In this document: positions 39,899 through 50,353 of the stretch, piece after piece
Numbering within the stretch: the stretch's first letter is position 1
How the letters are laid out: each line of letters opens with the position of its first letter
From: Aestuariivivens sediminis
Lineage (GTDB): Bacteria > Bacteroidota > Bacteroidia > Flavobacteriales > Flavobacteriaceae
Assembly (NCBI RefSeq): GCF_022662105.1
Contig: NZ_JAKMCP010000002.1
Location: 310,001 to 374,000 of the forward strand
DNA: 64,000 bases
Direction: 5' to 3'
Notes under the pieces: model-generated
The model's database searches: none
What the model saw: the letters and a program-made list of their open reading frames with translations, nothing else
Told to the model about the DNA's origin: nothing
Translations under genes and position numbers: made by a program

Positions 39899-42800
39899 AT
39901 GACACATTTCAACTTTAAAAAATGGAACACCATTTTTGGTTGGTTTACTTTTTTAGTAGCTCTTATAACATACAGTCTTACCGTCGAACCTACCGTAAGC
40001 TTTTGGGATGCCGGTGAATACATTTTAACCTCATCTAAACTTCAGGTGGGTCACCCACCGGGGGCACCATTGTTTCAGATGCTGGGTGCTTTCTTCTCCA
40101 TGTTTGCTTTAGGAAACAATGAGCTTTTAGGCTGGGTGATGAATATGATGAGTGCTGTTGCCAGTGCCTTCACCATATTATTTATGTTTTGGACCATTAC
40201 CTTACTGCTTAAAAAGTTAGTGGCTCCAGATAAAGATTTGCCTCAGCAAAAAGGCCTGGCGGTTCTTGGAAGTGGTTTAGTGGGCAGTTTGGCCTTTGCG
40301 TTTACAGATTCGTTCTGGTTTAACGCGGTTGAGACCGAAGTTTACGCCATGGCGACATTAATCATGTCCATCTTGTTTTGGTTGGCCCTTCGCTGGGAAC
40401 AGGACATGGACAAGCCCAGGGGTAACAAATGGCTTATTTTAATCGCCTTCATTATCGGGTTATCATTCGGCGTTCATTTTATGGGGTTGTTGACCATTCC
40501 CGCCATCGGATTGATTTACTATTTTAAAAACTACAAAACCATAACAGTCAAGAATTTCATAATAGCAAATGCCGTGGCGATAGCGGTACTTTTATTTATT
40601 TTCAAATTACTGGCCCCCAATATCCTTAAGTTCTTTAGTGCCTCTGAACTGTTTTTCGTAAACACTATTGGGCTGCCGTTCAACTCGGGATCTATAATTG
40701 CCGGAATTGCCTTGGTGGCTCTAATCCAGTACCTGCTTAAATACACCCGTAAAAAAGGCTATATTCATTTAAACACCAGCATCCTGTGTCTGGCTTTTAT
40801 TATTATCGGGTTTTCAACCTGGCTCATGTTGCCCATTCGCGCCAATGCCAATGTTGTTATTAACGAAAATAATCCCTCCAGTGCCCGAGAGCTATTAGCC
40901 TATTATAACCTGGAACAATATCCTGAAACCCATTTGTTTTATGGTCCTTTGTTTACAGACCAATTTGCTTACCTGGATGAACAGAATCCCTATGCAGATG
41001 ATAAGCCTAAATATGAAAAGGATGAAGAAAAGGGGATATACACCATTGTTAACGATTACAAGAATGCCAAGCAAAACTACAATTCAAAACATGCTGCCAT
41101 TTTACCGCGTATGTGGAGTCCTGAACATGCCGAAAATTACATGATGTTTTCCGGTTTTTTGGATTTTAAGCTGAAACCGGAATACCAGATGGAAAACGAA
41201 CTTCGGTCGGCCATCACTAATTTTAAAAATGATGTGGCACAGGGCAATGTGGACTATGAGGATTATTACAATTTCCTAAAACGTTTTAAGAGCTATATTG
41301 ATATTGAAAAACCATCTTTGGGAAGCAATATCGCCTATATGCTGGAGTATCAGTTAGGCTATATGTACTGGCGTTATTTTATGTGGAATTTTGTTGGCAG
41401 ACAAGACGATATTCAAGGCCGTTACGACAACCATGGGAATTGGATTAGTGGTATAAAACCCATTGATGAATGGCATTTGGGCGTATCTCAGGATAATTTA
41501 CCGAGTGATGTTAAAAACAATAAAGCCCGAAACACTTATTACTTTTTACCGTTAATCCTAGGGCTTATTGGATTTTTCTTTTTGTTTAACCATGATAAGA
41601 AGTTGTTTTGGGTGATGCTGGTATTTTTTCTGTTTACCGGAGTAGCCATACAGTTTTACACTAATGTACGCCCCTTTGAACCTCGCGAACGGGATTATTC
41701 CGTAGTAGGCTCATTTTATGTTTTTGCCTTATGGATTGGATTTGGGGTATATGCTATTTTTGAGGTCCTGAAAAAGCACCTCCCCAAGAAAATGGCAGCA
41801 CCCCTTATAACCGTAGTTTGCGTAATCCTGGTTCCAGCCATATTGGCTGCCAATAACTGGGATGACCATGATCGCTCCGATAAATACACCGCCAGATCCA
41901 TGGCAAAAAAGTATTTAGACTCCTGTTCCGAAAACGCCATTTTATTTACCATTGGCGATAATGATACCTTTGCCTTATGGTATGCCCAAGAAATTGAGGG
42001 ATACAGAACCGATGTACGGGTGGTGAATACCAGTTTATTCCAAACCGATTGGTACATAGACCAAATGAAACGGAAAGCTTACGAAAGTGATCCCATACCA
42101 TCACAGTTAGCCCATAAAAATTACCAGTTTGGAACCAACGAATATGTCGCCGTCGAAACCTTAATCAAGGATACGCTGGAAATTAAAGATGCCCTGAATT
42201 TTATTGCCAGTGACAATGTTAGAACCAAATACAAATACATACTCCAACAGCAAGGTATCGATATTTCACAAATTAGGAGTCAGGATTTAAATGCCAATTA
42301 TTTACCCACGCCTCATTTAAAATTGCCCGTAAACAAGGAAAACGCCTTAAAATATGGCATTGTTAAACCCAAGGACGCCGAAATGATGGTAGATACCATT
42401 TATATTAAAATTAGTGGTAGTGCCATATTAAAAAACAGGCTCCTGATGCTGGATATTGTGGCCAATAACCATTGGAAGCGACCCATTTATTTTACAGGTG
42501 GTGCGTTTGGGGACGACGACTATATCTGGATGAAAGATTATTTGCAACTGGACGGCATGTGCTATAAGTTGGTTCCCATAAAAACCCCTATAGATCGTGC
42601 AAATCCCTTCGATATGGGACGTGTGGACAGTGACCTTATGTATGAAAAAGTAAAGCTCTGGGATTGGGGCAATAGTGGTAGTCCCACCATCTATCACGAT
42701 CCGGAAACGCGTAAAAACTCCATTACCTATCGCAGTAATTTGGCCCGATTAATCGAGCAGCTTATTAATGAAGGTGAATTAGATAAGGCAGAGGAAATAG

Positions 42801-43219
42801 CGGATTTGGCCATGAAAAATATGCCGGTCGATTATTATGGTTATTACACCCTTTTAGAACCTTATATCAGTGCTTACTACGAAGTGGGCAACCAGGACAA
42901 GGCGCGACAACTATTTAAGGATGTTGCCAAAAAATATCAGGAAAATTTAACCTATTTCAGCGGTTTAAAAATCTCAAACCAGGAACGCATGTTTGAGGAT
43001 ATCTATACCGATATTCAGCGTTACAAAGGGTTAATAGATGTGTTATTACAGCACGATGATGAATTTGCGGATACTGAGGGTGATGTTTTTAACGATTATC
43101 TAAAACTGTTTAATCATTTTTATGGTGGCGATGAACCCGAAGAACCAATGGAGGAACCAATAATTGATGGCGATATGCCCTCATCGGATAGTTTGCTTAT
43201 GTTAGATTCAATGCAATAA
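39899..43219 (+). CDS. DUF2723 family multi-pass membrane protein with TPR-like C-terminus
   Basis: 1106 residues from the ATG at 39899; a GTG eight codons upstream is in frame but less likely. The N-terminal DUF2723 part has the family signature SFWDAGEYILTSSKLQVGHPPGAP (about residues 30-53) and about a dozen membrane helices. A long periplasmic region follows, then two repeat-like helical segments (LDKAEEIADLAMKNMP, YYEVGNQDKARQLFKDV) and an acidic tail. The family is related to GT-C glycosyltransferases and is thought to transfer sugars to lipid-linked or protein acceptors; substrate unknown. It is followed 2 bp later by a polysaccharide deacetylase, an arrangement suggesting a common envelope glycan function. 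Confidence 0.85.
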   Translation: MTHFNFKKWNTIFGWFTFLVALITYSLTVEPTVSFWDAGEYILTSSKLQVGHPPGAPLFQMLGAFFSMFALGNNELLGWVMNMMSAVASAFTILFMFWTITLLLKKLVAPDKDLPQQKGLAVLGSGLVGSLAFAFTDSFWFNAVETEVYAMATLIMSILFWLALRWEQDMDKPRGNKWLILIAFIIGLSFGVHFMGLLTIPAIGLIYYFKNYKTITVKNFIIANAVAIAVLLFIFKLLAPNILKFFSASELFFVNTIGLPFNSGSIIAGIALVALIQYLLKYTRKKGYIHLNTSILCLAFIIIGFSTWLMLPIRANANVVINENNPSSARELLAYYNLEQYPETHLFYGPLFTDQFAYLDEQNPYADDKPKYEKDEEKGIYTIVNDYKNAKQNYNSKHAAILPRMWSPEHAENYMMFSGFLDFKLKPEYQMENELRSAITNFKNDVAQGNVDYEDYYNFLKRFKSYIDIEKPSLGSNIAYMLEYQLGYMYWRYFMWNFVGRQDDIQGRYDNHGNWISGIKPIDEWHLGVSQDNLPSDVKNNKARNTYYFLPLILGLIGFFFLFNHDKKLFWVMLVFFLFTGVAIQFYTNVRPFEPRERDYSVVGSFYVFALWIGFGVYAIFEVLKKHLPKKMAAPLITVVCVILVPAILAANNWDDHDRSDKYTARSMAKKYLDSCSENAILFTIGDNDTFALWYAQEIEGYRTDVRVVNTSLFQTDWYIDQMKRKAYESDPIPSQLAHKNYQFGTNEYVAVETLIKDTLEIKDALNFIASDNVRTKYKYILQQQGIDISQIRSQDLNANYLPTPHLKLPVNKENALKYGIVKPKDAEMMVDTIYIKISGSAILKNRLLMLDIVANNHWKRPIYFTGGAFGDDDYIWMKDYLQLDGMCYKLVPIKTPIDRANPFDMGRVDSDLMYEKVKLWDWGNSGSPTIYHDPETRKNSITYRSNLARLIEQLINEGELDKAEEIADLAMKNMPVDYYGYYTLLEPYISAYYEVGNQDKARQLFKDVAKKYQENLTYFSGLKISNQERMFEDIYTDIQRYKGLIDVLLQHDDEFADTEGDVFNDYLKLFNHFYGGDEPEEPMEEPIIDGDMPSSDSLLMLDSMQ

Positions 43220-43221
43220 AT

Positions 43222-43908
43222 ATGGGGTTTACGCCTGTAAAAACACCGCTATTATTAAAAAAAATGTTCCCTGACTACGTTTGGGACATTCCCTCGAAAA
43301 GCAAGACCCTATACCTGACTTTTGACGATGGTCCAACTCCAGAAATTACGGATTGGACCTTAGAGACCTTAAATAAATTTAATGCCAGAGCCACCTTTTT
43401 TTGTATTGGTAACAACATTAACAAGCACCCCGATATCTTTAAAAATATTCTTGCAGGGGGCCACCGTATTGGCAACCATACCCACGATCACCTAAAGGGT
43501 TGGAAAACTAAAACGACACGCTATTTAGAAAATATCAGGCTATGCGAATCCGTTTTGAAAACTCAACTATTACATGCGCATTTGCCGGACAAACAAAACT
43601 CCTTAATTCAGGACCATCCCATACACTTATTCAGGCCCCCCTATGGTAAGATGAAACCCGGTCAAAGTAAAAAAATTCTGGACATGGGATATCATATAGT
43701 CATGTGGGATGTTTTGTCCTTTGATTGGGATAAGACCCTTTCTGAAGAACATTGCCTGAATAATGTTATTAACAAAGCATCCAATGGAAGCATCGTTGTG
43801 TTTCACGACAGTTTAAAGGCCGCCAAAAACATGCAATTTACCCTACCCAGGGCCTTGCAATACTTTAGTGAAAAAGGATTCGAGTTTAAGGCTATTAATT
43901 CCTTGTAA
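43222..43908 (+). CDS. polysaccharide deacetylase (NodB / CE4)
   Basis: 228 residues. CE4 motifs are visible: motif 1 TFDDGPTPE (catalytic base and metal aspartates), motif 2 GNHTHDHLKG (H-x3-H metal ligands), motif 3 FRPPYGK, and the C-terminal VVFHDSLKA. It removes N-acetyl groups from an amino-sugar polymer, perhaps peptidoglycan or a cell-surface glycan. No signal peptide is obvious. It starts 2 bp after the DUF2723 gene. A weak TCCTTT/AAAGGA hairpin at about 43951-43967 follows without a T run. Confidence 0.9.
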   Translation: MGFTPVKTPLLLKKMFPDYVWDIPSKSKTLYLTFDDGPTPEITDWTLETLNKFNARATFFCIGNNINKHPDIFKNILAGGHRIGNHTHDHLKGWKTKTTRYLENIRLCESVLKTQLLHAHLPDKQNSLIQDHPIHLFRPPYGKMKPGQSKKILDMGYHIVMWDVLSFDWDKTLSEEHCLNNVINKASNGSIVVFHDSLKAAKNMQFTLPRALQYFSEKGFEFKAINSL

Positions 43909-43981
43909 AAGGGAGTAGAGGTCTTATAAAAAGAGCTTAAATCCAACTTGTCCTTTCGGGAAAAGGAGAATAAAGGTCCTA

Positions 43982-44278
43982 TTAAATATACTGTTGAATG
44001 ATTCCTATGAGGGTGTTGGCATCCTGTTCGCCGCTTTGCCGCCATTTCATTTCACCGTCCTTATAGATTATAAGCGTTGGCAAACCTTTAACGCGAAGCG
44101 CTTCGGCAAGTTCTTCATTTTTATCGACATCAATTTTAATGACTTTTGCTTTGTCGCCAAGAGCGGCAGCTACATCTCGAAGGACGGCGTGCATGGTAGT
44201 GGACTGTTCATTCCATTCGGTGTAAAAGTCTAGCAAAACCGGAACTTCTACATCTATTAGTTCACCAAATTTTGACAT
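43982..44278 (-). CDS. thioredoxin-fold protein lacking the CxxC active site
   Basis: 98 residues from the ATG at 44278; an ATG seven codons upstream is in frame but less likely. The thioredoxin fold is clear: VPVLLDFYTEW, VIKIDVDKNEELAEALRVKGLPTLIIYKDGE, with cis-proline 67. Where thioredoxin has W-C-G-P-C this protein has W-N-E-Q-S (residues 22-26), so it has no redox-active cysteine and in fact contains no cysteine. It is probably a binding or chaperone-like protein. Single gene, convergent with the deacetylase. Confidence 0.88.
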   Translation of the reverse strand: MSKFGELIDVEVPVLLDFYTEWNEQSTTMHAVLRDVAAALGDKAKVIKIDVDKNEELAEALRVKGLPTLIIYKDGEMKWRQSGEQDANTLIGIIQQYI

Positions 44279-44424
44279 AAGTATGTATTTAATAGTCAAA
44301 TGTACTTATACAAACCTACGTATTTTTTTGAAACAATAACGCTTTGGGTTGTTTAAGTCCGCAAAACCGAATAATTCACTAAATTTAATAATTTTACGCA
44401 CATCTGCAACACCTTGCCTGCCTA

Positions 44425-45660
44425 TTATGCCATGGCGCTTCCTTTTTTGAGTTCAATCACCGTGATTTCAGGCCAAATTCCAACACGTCCCGGAAAGGCC
44501 AAATACCCAAATCCTCTGTTTACATTTATATATTGCCGACTTTCTTCATACATCCCCGCCCAATACCTGTAGCGCCATTTGGCCGGACTCCACTTAAACC
44601 AGCCGGGTATTTCAATACCAAACTGCATGCCATGGGTATGGCCACTGAGCGTTAAATGGTAATGGTATTGGTCCTTAATGACCTGTTTTTCCCAATGGGT
44701 AGGATCATGGCTCATTAAAATCTTAAAATCATTCTCCGCTATGCCTTGAGAGGCTTTTTTTAGGTCGCCTGCTTTTTTAAATCCTCCGGACCCCCAGTTT
44801 TCAACACCAATTAAAGCAATCCGTTCTCCATCCTTTTCCAAATATCGGCTTTCATTCAGTAATAGATCAAAACCGATGTTTTTCTGATGTTGTTTTAAGG
44901 TCTCCAAATTTTTAGTTTTCTCTGCTTCAGAATCCCATCTTACGTAGTCCCCATAATCATGGTTCCCTAAAATGGAGAACAGACCATCCTTAGCTTCCAG
45001 TTTATTAAAAACTTGTATATAGGGACGCAACTCATCCGCCTTGTTATTCACTATATCACCGGTAAACAAAATAACATCACCCCCTTGTTGGTTTATTAAA
45101 TCCACCCCATATTTGACCTTTTCCATATTGTCAAAACTTCCGGAATGAATGTCACTTATTTGGGTAATTTTATAGCCGTCGAAAGCTTGGGGCAGATCTT
45201 CAAAATGCAGGGTATATTTAAGGACTTTAAAATTGTATTTCCCTCTGTAAATACCGTAAAGTATGGAAGCAAAGGGTATGGCCGTAATACCCAGGGCGAT
45301 CTGACTGATAAACTGTCGTCGGGATGCAAAATAATTGCCCTTGGCACTTTCTCCTTCAGTAAAATATCTATAGATGGCCAGGGGCACCCTGAAGACATCC
45401 TCTCCCAGCATGACAAGCAATAACACCATCTTTGGTATTAAAATAGCCACAAAAAAACCAAAGGCATAAGCATGGGCATGAGAAAACCCATCCCTTCTGT
45501 TAAACCCATAGTAATACAGTATGAAATTCCCAACCACCAGTAGGGTGACCACCCAATAAAGGACATTAAACCACTGATTTTTACTTACGGTTTTAAAGGC
45601 TTGATAGGCATAAATATCGATTATTCCAAACAGGATCAAAAAGACAATCCAACGCAGCAT
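44425..45660 (-). CDS. membrane-anchored metallophosphoesterase
   Basis: 411 residues. Three to four transmembrane helices in the first ~130 residues are followed by a calcineurin-like phosphoesterase domain with all metal motifs: ISDIHSGSF, FTGDIVNN, LGNHDYGDY and SGHTHGMQFG. It belongs with YkuE/LpxG-like enzymes that act on lipid or nucleotide phosphodiesters at the membrane; substrate unknown. The domain architecture is clear; the function is general only. Confidence 0.88.
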   Translation of the reverse strand: MLRWIVFLILFGIIDIYAYQAFKTVSKNQWFNVLYWVVTLLVVGNFILYYYGFNRRDGFSHAHAYAFGFFVAILIPKMVLLLVMLGEDVFRVPLAIYRYFTEGESAKGNYFASRRQFISQIALGITAIPFASILYGIYRGKYNFKVLKYTLHFEDLPQAFDGYKITQISDIHSGSFDNMEKVKYGVDLINQQGGDVILFTGDIVNNKADELRPYIQVFNKLEAKDGLFSILGNHDYGDYVRWDSEAEKTKNLETLKQHQKNIGFDLLLNESRYLEKDGERIALIGVENWGSGGFKKAGDLKKASQGIAENDFKILMSHDPTHWEKQVIKDQYHYHLTLSGHTHGMQFGIEIPGWFKWSPAKWRYRYWAGMYEESRQYINVNRGFGYLAFPGRVGIWPEITVIELKKGSAMA

Positions 45661-45787
45661 ACTTCTTTTTTAAGTCAAAGATACTGCATTTACCCGCAGT
45701 AACCTTTTTGCGAATTAATATTTAACGATACGTTAAGAATTTGGCAGGGATGACTAATGACCGCTGCAGCAGAAAGGAAACACCATA

Positions 45788-46510
45788 TCATTTAATCGCC
45801 TTTACTATTTGTTTTATAATATTTTGACTCGAGTAAACATGTACGGTTTCATCAAAAAGCCTCTTATTATTCATGGGTACCTTAGGGGGGGCATTAACCA
45901 CGTCCACCGTCGTTCCCGACACATGAATTTCCGAAAATCCCTGTTGTTTAAACCATGGGGCGTTACCGGGGTTAATGCCCCCACCCGGAAGAATGTTAAT
46001 CCTATTGTTTGCCATTAATCTTAATTTTAAGAGTAATGCCATCCCCTGTTCTGCCGAGACCTCCTGCCCTGAGGTAAGTACCCGGCTTACGCCTATTTCT
46101 ATTAAATCTGCCAATGCCTCTGTGGGATCTGGGACCCCATCGAACCCGCGATGAAAGGTAAAGGACAATGGTTTAGACAGCGCAACAAGTGCTTTAGTGC
46201 GCTCCAAATCGATAGTACCATCCTTATGAAGTACCCCTGAAACAATCCCGGAACAACCCAATTCTTTACATAACCTTATATCATGCTTCATGATTTCAAA
46301 CTCCTCCTGGGTATAACAAAAATTCCCACTGCGGGGTCTGATTAATACAAATACAGGGATGGACAGGACCTGAGTTACCTGTTTTATTAACCCGTATGAC
46401 GGTGTTATTCCACCCACCGCCAGTTCTGAACATAACTCGATACGATTCGCCCCCGCTTCTTCAGCATGAATGGCCGATAGGTAGGAGTTCGCACAAACTT
46501 CAAGGATCAT
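45788..46510 (-). CDS. cutC: CutC family protein (copper homeostasis family)
   Basis: 240 residues, a TIM-barrel of the CutC family: LEVCANSYLSAIHAEEAGANRIELCSELAVGG at the N-terminus and PRSGNFCY, FHRGFDG, VLTSGQEVSAEQG and LPGGGINPGNAP later. The copper role of the family is disputed. Complete length; single gene. Confidence 0.93.
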   Translation of the reverse strand: MILEVCANSYLSAIHAEEAGANRIELCSELAVGGITPSYGLIKQVTQVLSIPVFVLIRPRSGNFCYTQEEFEIMKHDIRLCKELGCSGIVSGVLHKDGTIDLERTKALVALSKPLSFTFHRGFDGVPDPTEALADLIEIGVSRVLTSGQEVSAEQGMALLLKLRLMANNRINILPGGGINPGNAPWFKQQGFSEIHVSGTTVDVVNAPPKVPMNNKRLFDETVHVYSSQNIIKQIVKAIK

Positions 46511-46708
46511 AATGCGTTAAGGCTTTAGATCATAAATATTAGGGTATGAAATTGCAAAATATAAACCACAAATCAAAAATACTTTTCGTAGTTTTGGTTT
46601 CCGTGTCTGTTGAAGGATTCCAGAACGTTATTTTCAGTTTGAAACATGGACGCCTGCTCGACTCCGCTCGAGGTGGTCCTGTACTCATTATAAAATTAGT
46701 TAATCGAC

Positions 46709-49594
46709 ATGTCTGATAAAAAACGCCTTTTTTTAGTTGATGCTTACGCTTTAATATTTCGTGGTTACTATGCTTTTATAAAAAATCCCAGAATCAATTC
46801 CAAGGGAATCGATACCTCTGCCATTATGGGGTTTATGAATTCCTTGTTGGATGTGATTAAACGGGAAAGACCCGATCATCTCGCGGTATGTTTTGATAAA
46901 GGGGGTAGTACGGATCGCATCGAACTATTTGAAGATTACAAAGCCAACCGTGATGAAACGCCTGAAGCGATAAAGGTTGCCGTACCCTATATTCAAGACA
47001 TTTTAAAGGCCATGCATATTCCCATTATGGTGAAGGAAGGCTATGAAGCCGATGACGTTATAGGGACGCTATCCAAACAGGCGGAAAAAGAAGGCTACCA
47101 GACCTATATGGTCACTCCGGACAAGGATTTTGCCCAATTGGTTACAGAACACACTTTTATGTATCGCCCCAAATCCTTTGGTGGTGGTTACGAGATTTGG
47201 GGCATTCCCGAGGTCCAACAAAAATTTGAAGTAGAACGCCCCGAGCAGGTCATTGATTTATTAGGCATGATGGGCGACTCGTCCGATAACATTCCCGGTC
47301 TGCCGGGTGTGGGAGAAAAAACAGCCAAAAAATTCATTCAAGCCTATGGGAGTATGGAAAACCTGTTGGCAAATACCCATGAACTCAAAGGGAAAATGAA
47401 GGAGAAAGTTGAAGCCAATGGTGAATTGGGATTGCTCTCCAAGAAACTGGCGCGTATCATGCTGGATGTTCCGGTAACCTTCGATGCTAAGGATTTTGAG
47501 TTGAATCACCCCGATATCGAAGCCGTAAAGCAGATTTTTCAAGAGCTGGAATTCAGGCGATTGACTGAAAACTTCTTAAAGACCTTTGCGGTTGAAACCG
47601 ATGGTGATCCATCGGCAACGGAACCCCAAAAGGAAACGGGATCGGAGGCTTCGTCTACCCAAGACCCTCAAAATCCAAAACCAAAAATGGCGACACCGGC
47701 CGGTGCCGGACAGTTTTCCCTATTCGGGGAAACAGATGACCATCCTAAAGGCGAAAATCCATCCGTATCTGCATATACCAGGCTTACTATTGAAGGTACA
47801 TCCCATTTTTACCAGAGCATTACCACCCCCAAAGCACTGGAACTATTTATGAGTAAACTCATGGTGCAAAGCAGTGTCTGTTTTGATACGGAGACTACCG
47901 GACTAAATCCCATAACTGCAGAACTGGTGGGCATTGCCTTTTCATGGGACACCGGAAAAGGGTTTTATGTTCCGTTCCCGGAAAACAGGGCTGAGGCACA
48001 GGAACTTATCGAACGCTTGCGCCCTTTTTTTGAAAGTGAGTCCATTGAAAAGATCGGTCAGAATTTAAAATACGATATAAAAGTACTGGCGAAATACCGG
48101 GTTACGGTAAAAGGGAAACTGTTTGACACCATGTTGGCGCATTATCTAATTAATCCCGATATGCGTCATAATATGGATGTTCTGGCAGAAACCTATTTAA
48201 ATTATACCCCCATTTCCATTGAAACCCTCATTGGGAAAAAGGGCAAAAATCAGCTGTCTATGCGTGAGGTTCCCCTGGAAAAGCAAACCGAATATGCGGT
48301 CGAGGATGCCGATATTACCTTCCAGCTTAAAACCCATTTTCAAAATGAATTGAGCGCGGCCCATACCCAAAAACTATTCGATGATATTGAAATTCCGTTA
48401 GTACACGTTCTGGCGGCCATGGAATTGGAAGGTATTAATTTGGACAAGGATTTTTTAATGGGCCTATCGGCACAATTGGACAAGGACATCAAAGTCCTGG
48501 AATCGCAAATTTATAGTGAGGCCGGCGAAGAATTCAATATTGCCTCACCAAAGCAATTGGGTGAAATTTTGTTTGATAAATTAAAACTGGTCGACAAACC
48601 CAAAAAAACCAAAACGGGTCAGTATTCGACCGCAGAAGATGTGCTGAGTTACCTGGCCAAAGACCATAAAATCATTCAGAACATTTTGGATTATCGGGGT
48701 TTAGCCAAACTAAAAAGCACCTACGTCGATGCCTTGCCCAATCAGGTTGAAACGACTACGGGCCGAGTGCATACCGATTATATGCAAACCGTGGCCGCTA
48801 CCGGTCGCCTGAGCAGTAACAACCCCAACCTCCAAAACATTCCCATTCGTACCGAACGCGGACGACAAGTGCGTAAGGCCTTTATACCACGCAGTGCGGA
48901 GTATACTCTATTATCTGCCGATTACAGCCAAATAGAACTGCGCATTATTGCGGCATTGAGTAAAGAAGATACCATGATTGAGGCCTTTAAACAAGGGCAG
49001 GATATTCATGCATCAACGGCTTCAAAAGTATTCAACGTCCCCTTAAACGAAGTCACCCGCGAACAGCGCAGCAATGCCAAAACGGTGAACTTTGGTATTA
49101 TCTATGGCGTTTCGGCCTTTGGATTAAGTAACCAAACCGATTTGTCCCGAAGTGAATCCAAGGACCTGATTGATACCTATTATGCCACCTACCCCAAGCT
49201 GAAACGTTTTATTGCTGCGCAAATCAACTTTGCACGGGACCACGGCTATGTCCAAACCGTTTTAGGGCGTCGGCGTTATTTAAAGGATATCAATTCTCGA
49301 AACGCCATAGTACGTGGTGCCGCCGAACGCAATGCTGTAAATGCACCCATACAGGGCAGTGCAGCCGATATTATTAAAATAGCGATGATCAATATCTATA
49401 AAAAGTTGCAGGACGGGCAGTACAAAACCAAAATGTTACTGCAGGTGCATGATGAATTGGTGTTCGATGTCTTTAAACCCGAATTGGAATCCATTGAAAC
49501 CCTGGTAAGGACCGAAATGGAAAACGCCTACAAACTGGAGGTTCCCCTGGACGTCGAATTGGGCATTGGGGATAATTGGCTGGAGGCTCATTAA
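46709..49594 (+). CDS. polA: DNA polymerase I
   Basis: 961 residues. The 5'-3' exonuclease domain (about 1-290) includes GYEADDVIGTL, PDKDFAQLV and GLPGVGEKTAKKFIQ. A flexible Gln/Pro-rich linker follows (about 300-350), then a 3'-5' proofreading domain with intact motifs CFDTETTGLNP and NLKYDIKVL. The polymerase domain has LLSADYSQIELRI, RSNAKTVNFGIIYG and QVHDELVFDV. It fills gaps in repair and Okazaki processing. Last chromosomal-core gene before the cassette region. Confidence 0.97.
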   Translation: MSDKKRLFLVDAYALIFRGYYAFIKNPRINSKGIDTSAIMGFMNSLLDVIKRERPDHLAVCFDKGGSTDRIELFEDYKANRDETPEAIKVAVPYIQDILKAMHIPIMVKEGYEADDVIGTLSKQAEKEGYQTYMVTPDKDFAQLVTEHTFMYRPKSFGGGYEIWGIPEVQQKFEVERPEQVIDLLGMMGDSSDNIPGLPGVGEKTAKKFIQAYGSMENLLANTHELKGKMKEKVEANGELGLLSKKLARIMLDVPVTFDAKDFELNHPDIEAVKQIFQELEFRRLTENFLKTFAVETDGDPSATEPQKETGSEASSTQDPQNPKPKMATPAGAGQFSLFGETDDHPKGENPSVSAYTRLTIEGTSHFYQSITTPKALELFMSKLMVQSSVCFDTETTGLNPITAELVGIAFSWDTGKGFYVPFPENRAEAQELIERLRPFFESESIEKIGQNLKYDIKVLAKYRVTVKGKLFDTMLAHYLINPDMRHNMDVLAETYLNYTPISIETLIGKKGKNQLSMREVPLEKQTEYAVEDADITFQLKTHFQNELSAAHTQKLFDDIEIPLVHVLAAMELEGINLDKDFLMGLSAQLDKDIKVLESQIYSEAGEEFNIASPKQLGEILFDKLKLVDKPKKTKTGQYSTAEDVLSYLAKDHKIIQNILDYRGLAKLKSTYVDALPNQVETTTGRVHTDYMQTVAATGRLSSNNPNLQNIPIRTERGRQVRKAFIPRSAEYTLLSADYSQIELRIIAALSKEDTMIEAFKQGQDIHASTASKVFNVPLNEVTREQRSNAKTVNFGIIYGVSAFGLSNQTDLSRSESKDLIDTYYATYPKLKRFIAAQINFARDHGYVQTVLGRRRYLKDINSRNAIVRGAAERNAVNAPIQGSAADIIKIAMINIYKKLQDGQYKTKMLLQVHDELVFDVFKPELESIETLVRTEMENAYKLEVPLDVELGIGDNWLEAH

Positions 49595-49640
49595 TTATGT
49601 AATATTTTTATTATTTAATAGCGATTTCTTTGTACGATTT

Positions 49641-50326
49641 ATGTATCGCCTCCCGCACGTAATACTTAGCAAAGCGATCCGCAGGGATGAACAGCAGATT
49701 TTAATTGGCTTTAAGCATGACCAGCCCTTAATCACATGGTTAAAAAGTTTGCCGTAGGCCAGGTGGAGTGCCACTTTAAAAAGCTGGTATATCAAGGATA
49801 AGCCTAACCATTTAACCGCTATCCATGCGATTCTTAAAGGTCATGACCGGGTAGACGACAGCAAACGCCTAAATAACACGTTAACCAAATCAAAAACGCC
49901 CGGAAAAAAACAAAGGCCCATATCGACTGAACAAAGCGCCTTGCTCAACAACTTTTATACCTATTTAAAGGGGAAGCGTTACAGTAAAAGTACGGTGGAC
50001 ACCTATTGTTTTTTTATAGCGGATTTTATAGCCTTCCATTCCTCAAAGAACTTGTACGCTCTTTCCAACAGGGACGTCAAATTGTTTATTGAAGACGTAT
50101 TTGTTAAGCGGGACTAACTACTCATTTATTGGAAAACGGCGTTGATCTGCGCTTTATACAAGAACTACTGGGCCATGCCAAACCGGAAACCACTATGATT
50201 TATACCCATGTAAGCCGAAAGGATTTGTTGGCCATAGAAAATCCCTTGGATAGGGCTTTAAAACGATTAGGTAAAACTGATAATACCAATACAAATATAT
50301 TCTTATCCCAAAATTTAAGCGGATAA
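49641..50326 (+). pseudogene. decayed integron-type tyrosine recombinase
   Basis: The remnant reads in one frame from MYRLPHVILSKA to an in-frame TAG (49755-49757), continues in the same frame as ARWSATLKSWYIKDKPNHL through the core-binding domain (LLNNFYTYLKGKRYSKSTVD) to a second stop at 50115, then resumes in another frame with [20 protein letters not shown] and [20 protein letters not shown]. The second break removes about 130 residues, including the catalytic arginines and lysine; the tyrosine and LGH box survive. The surviving tail resembles IntI/XerD-type enzymes. It sits at the head of the cassette array, with its 3' end facing it. Confidence 0.85.
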
Positions 50327-50353
50327 AACCATATATTTATTGGCATATAACAA

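Noticed and set aside
45661-45787. Riboswitch or RNA gene between the metallophosphoesterase and cutC
   Set aside because: No conserved core or stable hairpin recognised in the 127 bp.
46511-46708. Promoter of polA at TAGTTTTG (46589)
   Set aside because: The -7 box fits but no -33 box exists at 19-21 bp, and AT-rich DNA gives such boxes by chance.
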